Part shown: in pieces, positions 1 to 10,700 of the stretch | Numbering within the stretch: the first letter of the stretch is position 1 | Layout: each line of letters begins with the position of its first letter | Assembly (NCBI GenBank): GCA_964434345.1 | Contig: CAYSUY010000061.1 | Location: 1-20,272, forward strand | Reading direction: 5' to 3' | Length of the DNA stretch: 20,272 nucleotides | From: CAIOSQ01 sp964434345 | GTDB taxonomy: Bacteria > Pseudomonadota > Alphaproteobacteria > CACIAM-22H2 | Position numbers and translations under genes: made by a program | The notes under the pieces: model-generated | The model's input: only the letters and a program-made list of their open reading frames with translations | Databases searched by the model: none | Told to the model about the DNA's origin: nothing

Positions 1-1529
<1,529 letters not shown>

Positions 1530-1562
1530 GGCTTTTCCGGGCGGCCAGCGCCCGCCGGGCTA

Positions 1563-1568
1563 TTGACG
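1563..1568 (+). promoter_or_regulatory. Candidate -35 element for greA
   Basis: TTGACG lies in the 69-base gap between carB and greA, 31 bases before the greA start. It matches the strong alphaproteobacterial -35 consensus, but no convincing -10 box follows at 16-18 bases, so this is only a possible promoter. A 6-bp GC stem (CGGGCG...CGCCCG, 1538-1554) precedes it and lacks a T-run, so I do not call it a terminator. Confidence 0.25.
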
Positions 1569-1598
1569 CAGCGCCGATGCGCGCGACAAGCTTGGGCA

Positions 1599-2072
1599 AT
1601 GGACAAGATCCCCATGACCAAGGAGGGCTACGCCCGCCTTGAGGCCAAGCTGAAGACGCTCAAGAGCGTCGAGCGCCCCGCGATCATCCGCGCCATCGCG
1701 GAGGCCCGCGAGCACGGCGACCTGTCCGAGAACGCCGAATACCACGCCGCGCGCGAGCGCCAGTCGCTGATCGAGGGGCAGATCGCCGACCTCGAGGACA
1801 AGCTCGCCAGAGCCGACACGATCGACGTCTCGCAACTCACCGGCAAGCAGGTCAAGTTCGGCGCGCACGTGACCCTCGCGGACGAAGACACCGACGACGA
1901 GACCACCTATCAGCTCGTCGGCCAGGAAGAAGCCGACATCGATCGCGGCCTGCTCGCGATCACCTCGCCGCTGGCCCGCGCGTTGATCGGCAAGCAGACC
2001 GGCGACAGCGTCGAGGTCGTCACGCCCAAGGGGTCCAAGGCCTACGAGGTCGTCGCGGTCAAGTTTCGTTGA
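1599..2072 (+). CDS. greA: Transcription elongation factor GreA
   Basis: A 157-residue protein, the normal GreA length. GreA enters the secondary channel of stalled RNA polymerase and stimulates cleavage of the backtracked transcript. The start MDKIPMTKEGYARLEAKL matches the usual GreA N-terminus, so ATG 1599 is preferred over ATG 1614. The N-terminal coiled coil carries the canonical EAREHGDLSENAEYHAARE, with the acidic tip that coordinates catalytic magnesium. The C-terminal FKBP-like domain includes SPLARALIGKQTGD and ends in VKFR. It follows carB by 69 bases, a common alphaproteobacterial order. Its stop codon overlaps the TTG start of chrA, suggesting coupled translation. The Shine-Dalgarno sequence is weak (GGG at about 1594). 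Confidence 0.97.
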   Translation: MDKIPMTKEGYARLEAKLKTLKSVERPAIIRAIAEAREHGDLSENAEYHAARERQSLIEGQIADLEDKLARADTIDVSQLTGKQVKFGAHVTLADEDTDDETTYQLVGQEEADIDRGLLAITSPLARALIGKQTGDSVEVVTPKGSKAYEVVAVKFR

Positions 2073-3376
2073 CCGGACGCCCTTCTCCTCCGGCGCCGCC
2101 CTCCTTCGCGGAGGCGGTGCGGTTCTGGGCGAAACTTGGCTGCCTCAGCTTCGGCGGCCCCGCCGGCCAGATCGCAATGATGCAGGCGGAACTGGTCGAT
2201 CGCCTGCGCTGGATCGACCAGGGGGTCTTCCTGCGCGGGCTGAATTTCTGCACCCTCCTGCCCGGGCCTGAAGCCCAGCAACTGGCCACTTATGCCGGTT
2301 GGCGATTGCACGGCCTGCGCGGCGGCATCGCGGCGGGCACGCTCTTCGTGCTTCCCGGCGCGCTGGTTCTGCTGCTGCTGTCCTGGATCCTGGCGGCGGG
2401 TCGACACCTGCCCGCCGTCGCCTCGGTGTTCGATGGTCTGAAACCCGTGGTGGTGGCGATCGTTGCGCATGCCGTCTGGCGCATCGGCCGCAAGGCCCTG
2501 CATGGATGGCCCGCCTGGGGCCTCGCGCTCGGCGCATTCGTCGCGCTTTTCGCGCTGCGGATCGATTTCCCCTGGATCGTCCTCGCCGCCGGCGCGCTGG
2601 GCTGGCTCGCCGGCCGTGGCGGCGCGTCGCCCTTCCTGACGGGATCGGCACACCCGGGCGGCGCCGGCGCCACCGCGCAGCATGTGGATGGCGGATCCCT
2701 TCCGGGCTTCTGGCCCCGGCTCGCACGGATCGCGGCACTCTATCTGGTGCTGCTCGCCCTGCCCCTGGCCGCCTGCCTCGCGATATTCGGGACGCAGCCG
2801 TTCCTCGACATGGCGATCCTGTTCACCAAGGCCGCCTTCGTGACCTTCGGCGGCGCCTATGCCGTGCTGCCCTATGTCGCGGAGCATGCAGTGCGCGAAC
2901 TGGGCTGGCTGACCCCGGCGCAGATGCTGGACGGGCTTGCCCTCGCCGAGACGACGCCCGGGCCGCTGATCCTGGTGCTGCAATATGTCGGCTTCTTCGC
3001 GGCGTGGCAGGCCGGTCCGCCGGAATCGCAACTCGCCGCGGCGATCGTCGGCGCCGCCCTCGCGACCTGGACGACATTCCTGCCCAGCTTCGCGCTGGTG
3101 CTGCTGGGTGCGCCCTATATCGAACGGCTCCACGGCAACGCGCGGATCGGATCCGCGCTCGGCGCGATCACCGCCGCCATCGTGGGCGTGATCCTCAACC
3201 TCGCGGTCTTCCTCGCCGGCGCGATCCTGCTGCCGCCCCAGGGCGGCATCGACTGGGTCTCGGCGACGATCGCGGCCGCCGCGCTCGCGGCACTGATCCG
3301 CTGGGGCGTGGCGATCCACTGGCTGGTGATCGCCGGCGCCCTGCTCGGGATACTGCGCGCGCTCGCCGGGCTCTGA
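2069..3376 (+). CDS. chrA: Chromate efflux transporter, two-domain CHR family
   Basis: A 435-residue inner-membrane protein of the long-chain CHR family, which exports chromate. It has two homologous halves. The N-terminal half has FWAKLGCLSFGGPAGQIAMM and FCTLLPGPEAQQLATYAG. The C-terminal half has FVTFGGAYAVLPYVAEHAV and LAETTPGPLILVLQYVGF. The paired FGGP/FGGAY and PGP motifs are family hallmarks. The best start is TTG at 2069, overlapping the greA stop by four bases (TTGA); no in-frame ATG lies before the conserved region. It probably relies on translational coupling to greA. It converges on the oxidoreductase gene, with 24 bases between the stops. The substrate could be another oxyanion; CHR members without chromate function are known. 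Confidence 0.9.
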   Translation: MTGRPSPPAPPSFAEAVRFWAKLGCLSFGGPAGQIAMMQAELVDRLRWIDQGVFLRGLNFCTLLPGPEAQQLATYAGWRLHGLRGGIAAGTLFVLPGALVLLLLSWILAAGRHLPAVASVFDGLKPVVVAIVAHAVWRIGRKALHGWPAWGLALGAFVALFALRIDFPWIVLAAGALGWLAGRGGASPFLTGSAHPGGAGATAQHVDGGSLPGFWPRLARIAALYLVLLALPLAACLAIFGTQPFLDMAILFTKAAFVTFGGAYAVLPYVAEHAVRELGWLTPAQMLDGLALAETTPGPLILVLQYVGFFAAWQAGPPESQLAAAIVGAALATWTTFLPSFALVLLGAPYIERLHGNARIGSALGAITAAIVGVILNLAVFLAGAILLPPQGGIDWVSATIAAAALAALIRWGVAIHWLVIAGALLGILRALAGL

Positions 3377-3400
3377 CGGCGCGCGCCCCCCACCCCAGTC

Positions 3401-4514
3401 TCAGGCCTTCAGCAATGCCGCGCCCGGCCAGGTGCTCGGACGGCCACGCAGGCATTGCGGCGGCACCGGCGCCGGGGCGCCGAGCGCCTCGGCGGCGCGC
3501 CAGGGCCAGCGCGGATCGTCGATGAAGGCACGCGCCAGCGCGATCTGGTCGGCGTCCCCGGCGCGCAGGATGTCCTCGGCCTGGCGCGGCGTCACGATCA
3601 TGCCGACGGCGCGGGTCGCGATCCCGGCCTCGCGCTTCACCTGCGCGGCGAAGGGCACCTGATACCCGGGACCGACCTGGACCTTAGACTGGGCCAGCGC
3701 CCCCGAGCTCACGCAGACGAAATCGTAGCCCAGCGCCTTCAATTCGCGGGCGAAGACCACGGCGTCATCGGGCCCGGCGCCGCCCTCGGCCCAGTCGCTG
3801 CCACTGATCCGCACCCCCAGGACGCGATCCCTGGGCCAGGCGCCGCGCAGTGCGGCCGCGATCTCGAGCGGCGCACGCATGCGCTTCTCGAGGCTGCCGC
3901 CATAGGCGTCGCCGCGGGTATTGGACAGCGGCGAGAAGAACTGGNNNNNNNNNNAGCAGATAGCCATGCGCGGCATGGAGTTCGACGAGATCGAACCCGG
4001 CGCGCGCCGAACGCCGCGCGCTGGCCGCGAAGGCGTCGCACAACGTCTTGATGCCGCCGGCGTCGAGTTGCTCGGGCGTGTGCCAGCCCTCGGCATGCGG
4101 GGTGGCCGTCGCCGAGACGGTCTGCCAGGGCCGTTCCGCCGCGCCTGCGGGGATCGCCGCACCGCCCTCCCAGGGGCGTTGCGAGGACGCCTTGCGGCCG
4201 GCATGGGCGAGCTGGATCCCGACCAGGCCGGGACCGACCGCCTTCATGTCGCGCACGATGTCGGCCCAGGCGCGCTCCTGCCCGTCGTTCCACAGGCCGG
4301 TGCAACCATGGGTGATCCGCGCCTCCGGCACCACACCGGTTGCCTCCGCGACGACGACGCCGGCCCCCGAGACCGCGAGCGCGCCGAGATGCTGGCGATG
4401 CCAGGGCTGCGGCACGCCATCGATGGCGGAGTACTGGCACATCGGCGCCACCGCGATGCGGTTGGGCGCCGCCATGGGCCCGAGTTGCAGCGGGGTGAAG
4501 AGAAGCGAGCTCAT
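3401..4514 (-). CDS. NADH:flavin oxidoreductase / old yellow enzyme (YqjM/XenA type), interrupted by an assembly gap
   Basis: An FMN-dependent ene-reductase that reduces activated C=C bonds of enones and xenobiotics with NAD(P)H. From ATG 4514 the protein begins MSSLLFTPLQLGPMAAPNRI. Cys26 and Tyr28 in APMCQYS, Lys109 in HAGRKA, and His180, His183 and Tyr185 in HAAHGYL match the thermophilic-like YqjM/XenA class. The frame is broken at the N-run 3945-3954: HGYL ends on one side and QFFSPLSNTRGDAYGGSLE resumes in another frame. Replacing the ten N by three bases restores CTNCACCAG (Leu-His-Gln) and gives 368 residues, the usual length, so this is a gap artefact, not a pseudogene. The start overlaps the antiporter stop by four bases (ATGA), so both are probably one transcript. 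The physiological substrate is unknown. Confidence 0.92.
3945..3954. other. Assembly gap (10 N) inside the oxidoreductase gene
   Basis: Ten N. The flanking frames join correctly only if the number of missing bases is a multiple of three. The conserved HGYLLHQFFSPLSN signature predicts three. Confidence 0.9.
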
Positions 4515-5944
4515 CGGAAGAACACCCATGTGACGAGAAGGAAGCAGGGGATCAGGATCGCGCCCGACCAGAGCATGTAGCCGAAGAAGCTCGGCATCTT
4601 CACGCCGTTCTCCTCCGCGACCGCCTTGACCATGAAGTTCGGCGCATTGCCGATATACGTGTTGGCGCCCATGAACACCGCGCCGGCCGAGATCGCCGCC
4701 AGGGTCGTCGCCAGGGGTCCCATCAGCGTCACGGGATCCCCGCCCGCCATGTTGAAGAACACGAGATAGGTCGGCGCGTTGTCGAGGAAGCTCGACAGCC
4801 CGCCGGCCAGCCAGAAATAGGCGACGTTGTCCGGGCTGCCGTCGGGCCTGGAGGCGAGTTGGACCAGCGCCGCGAAGGCCCCCTTGTCGCCGGCCTTGAG
4901 CATCGCGATCACCGGCACGATCGTCACGAAGATGCCCGCGAAGAGCTTGGCGACCTCCAGGATCGGGCCCCAGGTGAAGGCGTTGGCGGTGCGGCACGCG
5001 GGCGGGGTGAGCCGCAGCGAGGCCCAGGCAAGCGCGACCAGGACGACGTCGCGGACCACGCCCTGCAGCGGGATCTCGGTGCCCAGGATGTTCCAGGAGA
5101 TGCCCGGCTTCCAGATGCCGCTGACGAGCACCGCGACCATGACGCCGAGGAGCAGCCAGATATTCACGCCGCCCTCGATGGTAAGCCCCTTCGGCGTGTC
5201 CGGCGTCGGATCGCGCCGCGCCCGGAACGCCGCGTCGCGGCGATAGAAATGGCTGTCGACGACGTAGAACACCGCGAGCAGGATCACCGAGACCATCAGC
5301 ATCGGCGCGAGCAGGTGCAGGGTCGGCCAGAAGAAGCCCACGCCCTTGAGGAAGCCGAGGAAGAGCGGCGGATCGCCGAGCGGCGTGAGCGAACCGCCCA
5401 CGTTCGCGACGAGGAAGATGAAGAACACCATCACATGCGCGTTATGGAGACGCTCGTCGTTGGCGCGGATGACCGCGCGCACCAGCAGCATCGCGGCACC
5501 CGTCGTGCCGGTGATGCTGGCGATACCGGTCCCGGCGGCGAGCAGGACGGTGTTGGTGGTCGGGCTGCCATGCAGATTGCCGCGCAGATGGACGCCGCCG
5601 GCGATCACGAAGAGCGAACCGATCAGGATCAGGAACGGCACGTATTCGCCGAGCATCACGTGGACGATCTGCGCCGCCGTCGCACCGAGCCCGTCGAGCG
5701 CCGCATAGGGCAGGACGAAGGCAAGCGCCCAGGCCGCGGTGATCTTGCCGAAATGATGGTGCCAGATCTGCGGGGTCAGCAGTGGCAGGATCGCGATCGA
5801 CAGCAGCACGCCGATGAACGGGACCGCCCACACGAAACCCAGCCGGGCGCCGTCGAGTTCGGCCGCCTGCGCCGTGCCGGTGACGAGGACAGCCCCCATG
5901 GCTAAAAGACACTGCGCCGCGCGTCGCGAAGCCCGCTCAAGCAT
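4511..5944 (-). CDS. Sodium:proton antiporter of the NhaD / ion-transporter superfamily
   Basis: A 477-residue polytopic membrane protein, predicted to exchange Na+ (or Li+) for H+ across the inner membrane. The N-terminus looks like an uncleaved or cleaved signal segment (LLAMGAVLVTGTAQAAELDG). Around a dozen hydrophobic stretches follow. Family-type motifs are the paired re-entrant-like segments NVGGSLTPLGDPPLFLGFL in the first half and FMGANTYIGNAPNFMVKAV near the C-terminus. SITGTTGAAMLLVRAVIRAN is also typical. ATG 5944 has a good GGGAG upstream. It lies 103 bases after the DUF411 gene and overlaps the oxidoreductase start. Citrate or arsenite carriers belong to the same superfamily, so the ion is inferred from closest resemblance only. 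Confidence 0.85.
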   Translation of the reverse strand: MLERASRRAAQCLLAMGAVLVTGTAQAAELDGARLGFVWAVPFIGVLLSIAILPLLTPQIWHHHFGKITAAWALAFVLPYAALDGLGATAAQIVHVMLGEYVPFLILIGSLFVIAGGVHLRGNLHGSPTTNTVLLAAGTGIASITGTTGAAMLLVRAVIRANDERLHNAHVMVFFIFLVANVGGSLTPLGDPPLFLGFLKGVGFFWPTLHLLAPMLMVSVILLAVFYVVDSHFYRRDAAFRARRDPTPDTPKGLTIEGGVNIWLLLGVMVAVLVSGIWKPGISWNILGTEIPLQGVVRDVVLVALAWASLRLTPPACRTANAFTWGPILEVAKLFAGIFVTIVPVIAMLKAGDKGAFAALVQLASRPDGSPDNVAYFWLAGGLSSFLDNAPTYLVFFNMAGGDPVTLMGPLATTLAAISAGAVFMGANTYIGNAPNFMVKAVAEENGVKMPSFFGYMLWSGAILIPCFLLVTWVFFR

Positions 5945-5996
5945 TCCGGTTTCTCCCGTATTGCAGGAGCGCGAAGCTGTGCGCCCGGCGCCAACC

Positions 5997-6002
5997 CGTC
6001 AA
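5997..6002 (-). promoter_or_regulatory. Candidate -35 element for the antiporter-oxidoreductase pair
   Basis: On the minus strand CTTGACG precedes the antiporter start by about 52 bases, in a 103-base gap that separates it from the metal genes. The -10 position (CAGCTT, 5979-5974) is poor. It suggests the pair may have its own promoter instead of depending on the metal operon. Confidence 0.3.
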
Positions 6003-6047
6003 GCAAAACCCGCGATACCGGCCCCGCGGCGCATCACCGACGCGCGA

Positions 6048-6509
6048 TCACCTGCGATAGCCTCCGGGATAGGCGGCAACGACACGGCGCGTTCCATCCG
6101 CTGCGAAGCCGACGACGTCGAAGGGCTCGGGCGCCCGGCCGGGTATCTCCATTCCAGGCGACCCGATCGGCATGCCCGGGACGGCTATCCCCGACAGCCG
6201 TGCCCGCTCGCGCAGCACCGTCACGATCGTCTCGACAGGCACGTGACCCTCGACGACATAGCCATCGATCAGCGCGGTGTGACACGAGACGAGGTCGGAA
6301 GGAACGCCCAACTGCGCCTTTACCATGTCCATTCGCACCTCGGACCTGACGAGCGCCGCAAGGCCTGCGGCTCTTACGTGGTCGACCCAAGCGTCGCAAC
6401 AACCGCAATTCGGATCCTTGAACACCGTCATCCCCGGAGTGGCGAGGGCGAGGCGCGCGCCCGCGGGTGCGACGACCAAGCCGATCATGAAGGCGCGTCT
6501 GTCTAGCAT
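6048..6509 (-). CDS. DUF411 / CopG-like periplasmic metal-binding protein
   Basis: A 153-residue secreted protein. ATG 6509 follows AGGGAG at good spacing and begins an RR-containing signal peptide (MLDRRAFMIGLVVAPAGARL, then ALATPG). The mature part starts as a thioredoxin-like fold with the cysteine cluster CGCC (Cys35, Cys37, Cys38). It has a conserved Cys76-His77 in SDLVSCHTALIDGY and His89 in VEGHVP. This is the DUF411 pattern. Proteobacterial copper-resistance CopG proteins of this family bind copper through the CxCC motif, so a periplasmic copper-handling or redox role is likely. It is the last gene of the metal cassette, 76 bases after the DUF305 gene. The family assignment is firm; the metal is inferred. 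Confidence 0.88.
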   Translation of the reverse strand: MLDRRAFMIGLVVAPAGARLALATPGMTVFKDPNCGCCDAWVDHVRAAGLAALVRSEVRMDMVKAQLGVPSDLVSCHTALIDGYVVEGHVPVETIVTVLRERARLSGIAVPGMPIGSPGMEIPGRAPEPFDVVGFAADGTRRVVAAYPGGYRR

Positions 6510-6585
6510 CGGAATTCTCCCTGCCGGATGGGTGACGCCCCGCTGGCTGAAGTGGAGCAGCGCATAGGGGCAAGCGGTGGCGCGG

Positions 6586-7188
6586 TCAGCGGGAATTGCG
6601 CGCCAGCCAGGCGCGCATCTCGGCGATCTCCCTTTCCTGCGCCGCAACGATCTCGACCGCGAGATTTCGCACCCACGCGTCACCGCCATGTTCGAGAGCG
6701 ACACGCGCCATGTCGATGGCGCCCTGATGATGCGGGATCATTCCCCGCACGAAATCAATGTCGGCGTTGCCGGTGAAGACGATCGCCATGTCACGGTGCA
6801 TTTTCTCATTCACGGCCTCGAAGGCGCGCGTCGACGGCGACGTGCTGGCCGCCGGATGACCGTGCCCCAGATGGCCGCCGCCAGACGCCCCCGCTGCACC
6901 AGGGCCGGCTATCGCCGCGTGCATCGCCGGCATCAGTTCCTGCATCAGGGGACGGATCTCGTTCATGATCCGCTCACGCTCCGCGGGTGACGCACGTCCT
7001 GCCTTCTCCATCATCGGCAACATCCGGCGCATCGCGCCGATCATGGGGTTCATGTCGTCCGTCGACTGAGACCGCGCGTTTCCTGCGCCATGGGTAGCAT
7101 GGTGACCATGGCTGGCCTGGGCCAGCGCGCCGGTGTCAAGGCTCAGGATGACGACGAGTGCAAGCGTCGTTGCAGAAACCATCCTCAT
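6586..7188 (-). CDS. DUF305 family secreted metal-associated protein
   Basis: A 200-residue exported protein. ATG 7188 follows GAGAGGAG at ideal spacing. A signal peptide ends near ALAQA, then a His-rich start (SHGHHATHG), a Met-rich stretch (ten Met between residues 46 and 89) and another His-rich linker (GGHLGHGHP). The DUF305 core carries the family signature FVRGMIPHHQGAIDMA with His153-His154, followed by a helical AAQEREIAEMRAWL end. DUF305 proteins are often found beside copper efflux genes; His/Met-rich segments fit Cu(I)/Cu(II) or Ag(I) binding in the periplasm. The Met-rich insert before the core is longer than in a minimal DUF305 protein. The exact function is unknown. Confidence 0.88.
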   Translation of the reverse strand: MRMVSATTLALVVILSLDTGALAQASHGHHATHGAGNARSQSTDDMNPMIGAMRRMLPMMEKAGRASPAERERIMNEIRPLMQELMPAMHAAIAGPGAAGASGGGHLGHGHPAASTSPSTRAFEAVNEKMHRDMAIVFTGNADIDFVRGMIPHHQGAIDMARVALEHGGDAWVRNLAVEIVAAQEREIAEMRAWLARNSR

Positions 7189-7310
7189 GACGAAACTCCT
7201 CTCAGGCCGTTGCGGCCACGGATCATTCCCGCGCCACAGGGTGTGCCGTAGCCGTGTTGACCGGCATCTTGCGCATCGGTCTCGTTTTTTCGGACGCGGC
7301 GCATGTACGC

Positions 7311-7682
7311 TCAGAACCGCGCCTGTGCGGTCACGCCATCGGGTCCCGTGATCTGGACCGCTCCCTTGGTTCGGGCCGGCACGGGGACCGGCGCCGTTCC
7401 GACGAGTCGGTTGCCGTCGCCTGGTTGAAGGGCGAAGCGCTGCGTGCCGCCGCCGACGACCAGAATCGCATTGGCGCGATACCCGAGCGACGGGACGGGC
7501 CGATCATTGGCGTCGTAGAGGAATACGACGACTTGCGTCGTTCCGTTTGCGACCAGTTCCGCATGGTGCCGCGTTCCGGCATCGACCTTCAGCCCGCCAT
7601 TCGGGCCGGGACGCGGGTCATGCGCGAGGGCAGGCGCGGCGAGCGAGACGCCCAGCAGAGCGACGAGGAGAAGACGGGTCAT
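7311..7682 (-). CDS. Small secreted protein of the metal-efflux cassette
   Basis: A 123-residue predicted periplasmic protein with signal peptide MTRLLLVALLGVSLAAPALA, then HDPRPGPNGG and RHHAELVANG. The rest looks like a compact beta-sandwich. Proteins with an N-terminal HGPNGGxxxDxG...HxELV motif commonly accompany CusA/CzcA-type pumps, and I assign it to that group by pattern. I chose ATG 7682 because GGAG lies seven bases upstream; ATG 7700, only three bases after the pump stop, is an alternative that adds six residues. It is the gene directly after the RND pump and is probably co-transcribed. Metal binding through the histidines is an inference. Confidence 0.72.
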   Translation of the reverse strand: MTRLLLVALLGVSLAAPALAHDPRPGPNGGLKVDAGTRHHAELVANGTTQVVVFLYDANDRPVPSLGYRANAILVVGGGTQRFALQPGDGNRLVGTAPVPVPARTKGAVQITGPDGVTAQARF

Positions 7683-7703
7683 GAGGAGGCTCCATGTCAT
7701 GGG

Positions 7704-10700
7704 TCAGAAGGACTCGACGGTCTTCGAGGCCGTGGCGTCGCGAGGCAGCGCGGCATGCACCTGTGCCACCAGCCGCTCCAGCGGCACGCGCCCGTAGCGC
7801 AGAAACAAGGTCGGGGTCAGGACAGTGTCGAGCGCCGTGGCCGTCACGAGCCCACCGAAGATGGTGATCGCGACCGGGTGCAGGATCTCCTTGCCGGGTG
7901 CGAGGGGATCGACCATCAGCGGCAGGAGCGCCACGCCGGCCGACAGCGCGGTCATCAGCACAGGTGTCAGCCGCTCGAGCGAACCGCGCATCGCGAGTTC
8001 GGGGCCGAAGACGAGTCCCTCCTGGATCGCCAGATTGATGTAGTGGCTGATCTTCAGGATCCCGTTGCGGGTCGCGATGCCCGTCAGCGTGATGAAACCG
8101 ATCATCGACGCGACGGACAAGGGCTGGCCCGCGAGCCAGAGCGCCGTGACGGACCCGATCAGCGCGAGCGGCACGCTCGCCATGATGATCGCGACGAACA
8201 GAAGGGAGCGATAGCGCGCGTAGAGGATGGCGAAGATCATCGCCATCGACACGAGGCTCAGGAGCCCGATCGTACGCATCGACTCCTCTTGCGCCTGGAA
8301 AGTCCCTTCGAGACTGACGAAGAAGCCCGGCGGCATGGGAAGCGTGGCGATCGACCGCCGGATCTGCGCGACCACGCTCGCCATGTCCGCGGCGCCGTCC
8401 GTATTCGCCATCACGACGACGCGTCGCCGGCCGTTCTCGCGCAGGATCTGGTTGGGTCCATCCGTCTCGACCACGACGGCGATCTCGCGCACCGGGATCC
8501 AGCCCATGGGGGATTCGATGAGCAGGTCGGCGAGCCCCTGCGTGGTCCGCCGCTCGTCCTCGAGACGGACGACGACGTCGAACCGCCGGTTTTCGTCGAC
8601 GATCCGCGACACGACCCTGCCGTTCGACAGGCGCTCCAGTTGCTCGGTCACGGCCGCCGGCTGAAGCCCGTAGAGCGCGGCACGCCGATAATCGACGACG
8701 ATCTCGAGTTGGGGGATGCGGACCTGCTTTTCGACCTGGAGGTCGACGACGCCGGGAATGCCGGCGATCCTCAGGCGCAGGTCCTCAGCCAGAGCCCGCA
8801 TCGTGTCGAGATCCTCGCCGAAGACCTTCAGTGCGATCTGCGCGCGAACGCCGGACAGCATGTGATCGAGCCGGTGCGAGATCGGCTGCCCCATGTTGGT
8901 GGTGACGGGCAGCACCGAAAGCCGGGCGCGGATGTCGTTGACGATCGTGTTCTTCGCGCGACCCTCCGGGTGCAGTTCGACATCGATTTCGGAGGAGTGG
9001 ACACCTTCGGCATGCTCGTCGAGTTCGGCGCGCCCCGTGCGCCTGCCGACGAGCCTGACCTCCGGCACCTCCATGATCAGGCGCTCCGCGATCAATCCGA
9101 CCCGATGGCTCTCGGCCAGCGAGATGCCGGGATTGAACATCATCGAGATCGTCAGCGTGCCCTCGTTGAAGGGCGGGAGGAACGACCGCGGCAGCTGGGT
9201 CGCGACCACGCCGGCGGCGACCACCCCGCCGAGCGCGCCGGCCATCAGCGTCTTCGGATGGCGGAACGACCAGTCGAGAAGGTGCCGGTTGCCGCGCTTG
9301 AGGAGGCGGACGACGAGCCCTTCATGCGCGTCGAGCCGTTTCAGCCCGGGCAACATGTAGTAGGCCATGACCGGCGTGAGCGTGATCGAGACCACGAGGC
9401 TCGCGAGGATCGAGACGATATAGGCCTGCCCCAGCGGCGCGAAGAGGCGTCCCTCGATCCCGGACAGCGCGAACAGCGGAACGAAGACCAGGACGATGAT
9501 CATGGTGGCGTAGACGATGCCCGATCGCACCTCCTGGCTCGCGGAGACCACCACGTCGAACACGGGACGCGGCTCGCCACGTGCCCGGTTCTCGCGCAAC
9601 CGGCGGAAGATGTTCTCGACGTCGACCACCGCGTCGTCGACCAGTTCGCCGATCGCGATGGCGAGACCGCCGAGCGTCATGGTGTTGATCGACAATCCCA
9701 TCAGATGGAAGACGATCGCCGTGATCAGGATCGAGACCGGGATCGCGGTCAGCGAGATCGCCGTCGTCCGCACGTTCAGCAGGAACGCGAACAGGACGAT
9801 CGCGACCACCACGATCGCCTCGAGGAGCACCGTCTTCACGTTGCCGATCGAGGTCTCGATGAAGCTCGCTTGCCGGAAGAGCACCTGATCCGCCCGGATC
9901 CCGTCCGGCAGCGTCGCCGTGATGTCCCGGATCGCGCGTTCGAGCTGCGCCGTGAGGCGCATGGTGTCGACACCGGGCTGCTTCTCGACCGACACGATCA
10001 CGGCCGAGCGTCCCTGGAAACCTGCATCGCCGCGCTTGACGCGCGGGGCGAACGACACGTCGGCGACCTGCCGCAGCGCGACCGGCTGCCCTGCCACCGT
10101 CGCGACGATCACGCCGCGCAGGTCGTCGAGGCTGCGGGTGCGGCCGATGTTCCGGATCAGGAACTCGCGGCTGTACTGATCCGTGAAGCCACCGCCGGTG
10201 TTGGCGCCGAATTGCGCCAAGCCCGCCTCCAGCTGGGTCTGGGACACGCCGAGCGCACGCATCGCCGCGGGGTTCGGCGCGACGCGGAACTGCCGGACTT
10301 CGCCGCCGATCGGGATCACCTGCGCGACGCCCGGAATGGCGAGCAGGCGCGGGCGGATCGTGAAATCCGCCAGTTCGCGCAGATCCATGGCCGAAGCGCC
10401 GTGCGGTCCGGTGACCGCCACCAGCATGATCTGCCCCATGATCGAATTGATCGGTCCCATCTGCGGGACGACGTTCGACGGCAGCTGGGGCTGCACCAGG
10501 GACAGGCGTTCCGCGATCTGCTGGCGGTTGCGATAGATATCGGACCCCCAGCCGAACTCGACATAGACGATCGACAGCCCCACGCCCGACGTCGACCGCA
10601 CGCGGGCGACCCCAGGCAGTCCGTTCATCTGGGTTTCGATCGGAAAGGTGACGAGTTGCTCCACTTCGGGCGGCGCCAGCCCCTCTGCCTCCGTCATGAT

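Noticed and set aside
1538..1554. carB terminator hairpin
   Set aside because: Only a 6-bp GC stem with no T-run, and such GC inverted repeats are frequent by chance in this sequence.
2042..3319. Long minus-strand frame opposite chrA
   Set aside because: Charged, repetitive composition without family motifs; chrA on the other strand has two clear CHR domains.
3401..4514. Oxidoreductase as a pseudogene
   Set aside because: The frame change coincides exactly with the ten-N gap and conserved motifs resume without loss, so it is an assembly artefact.
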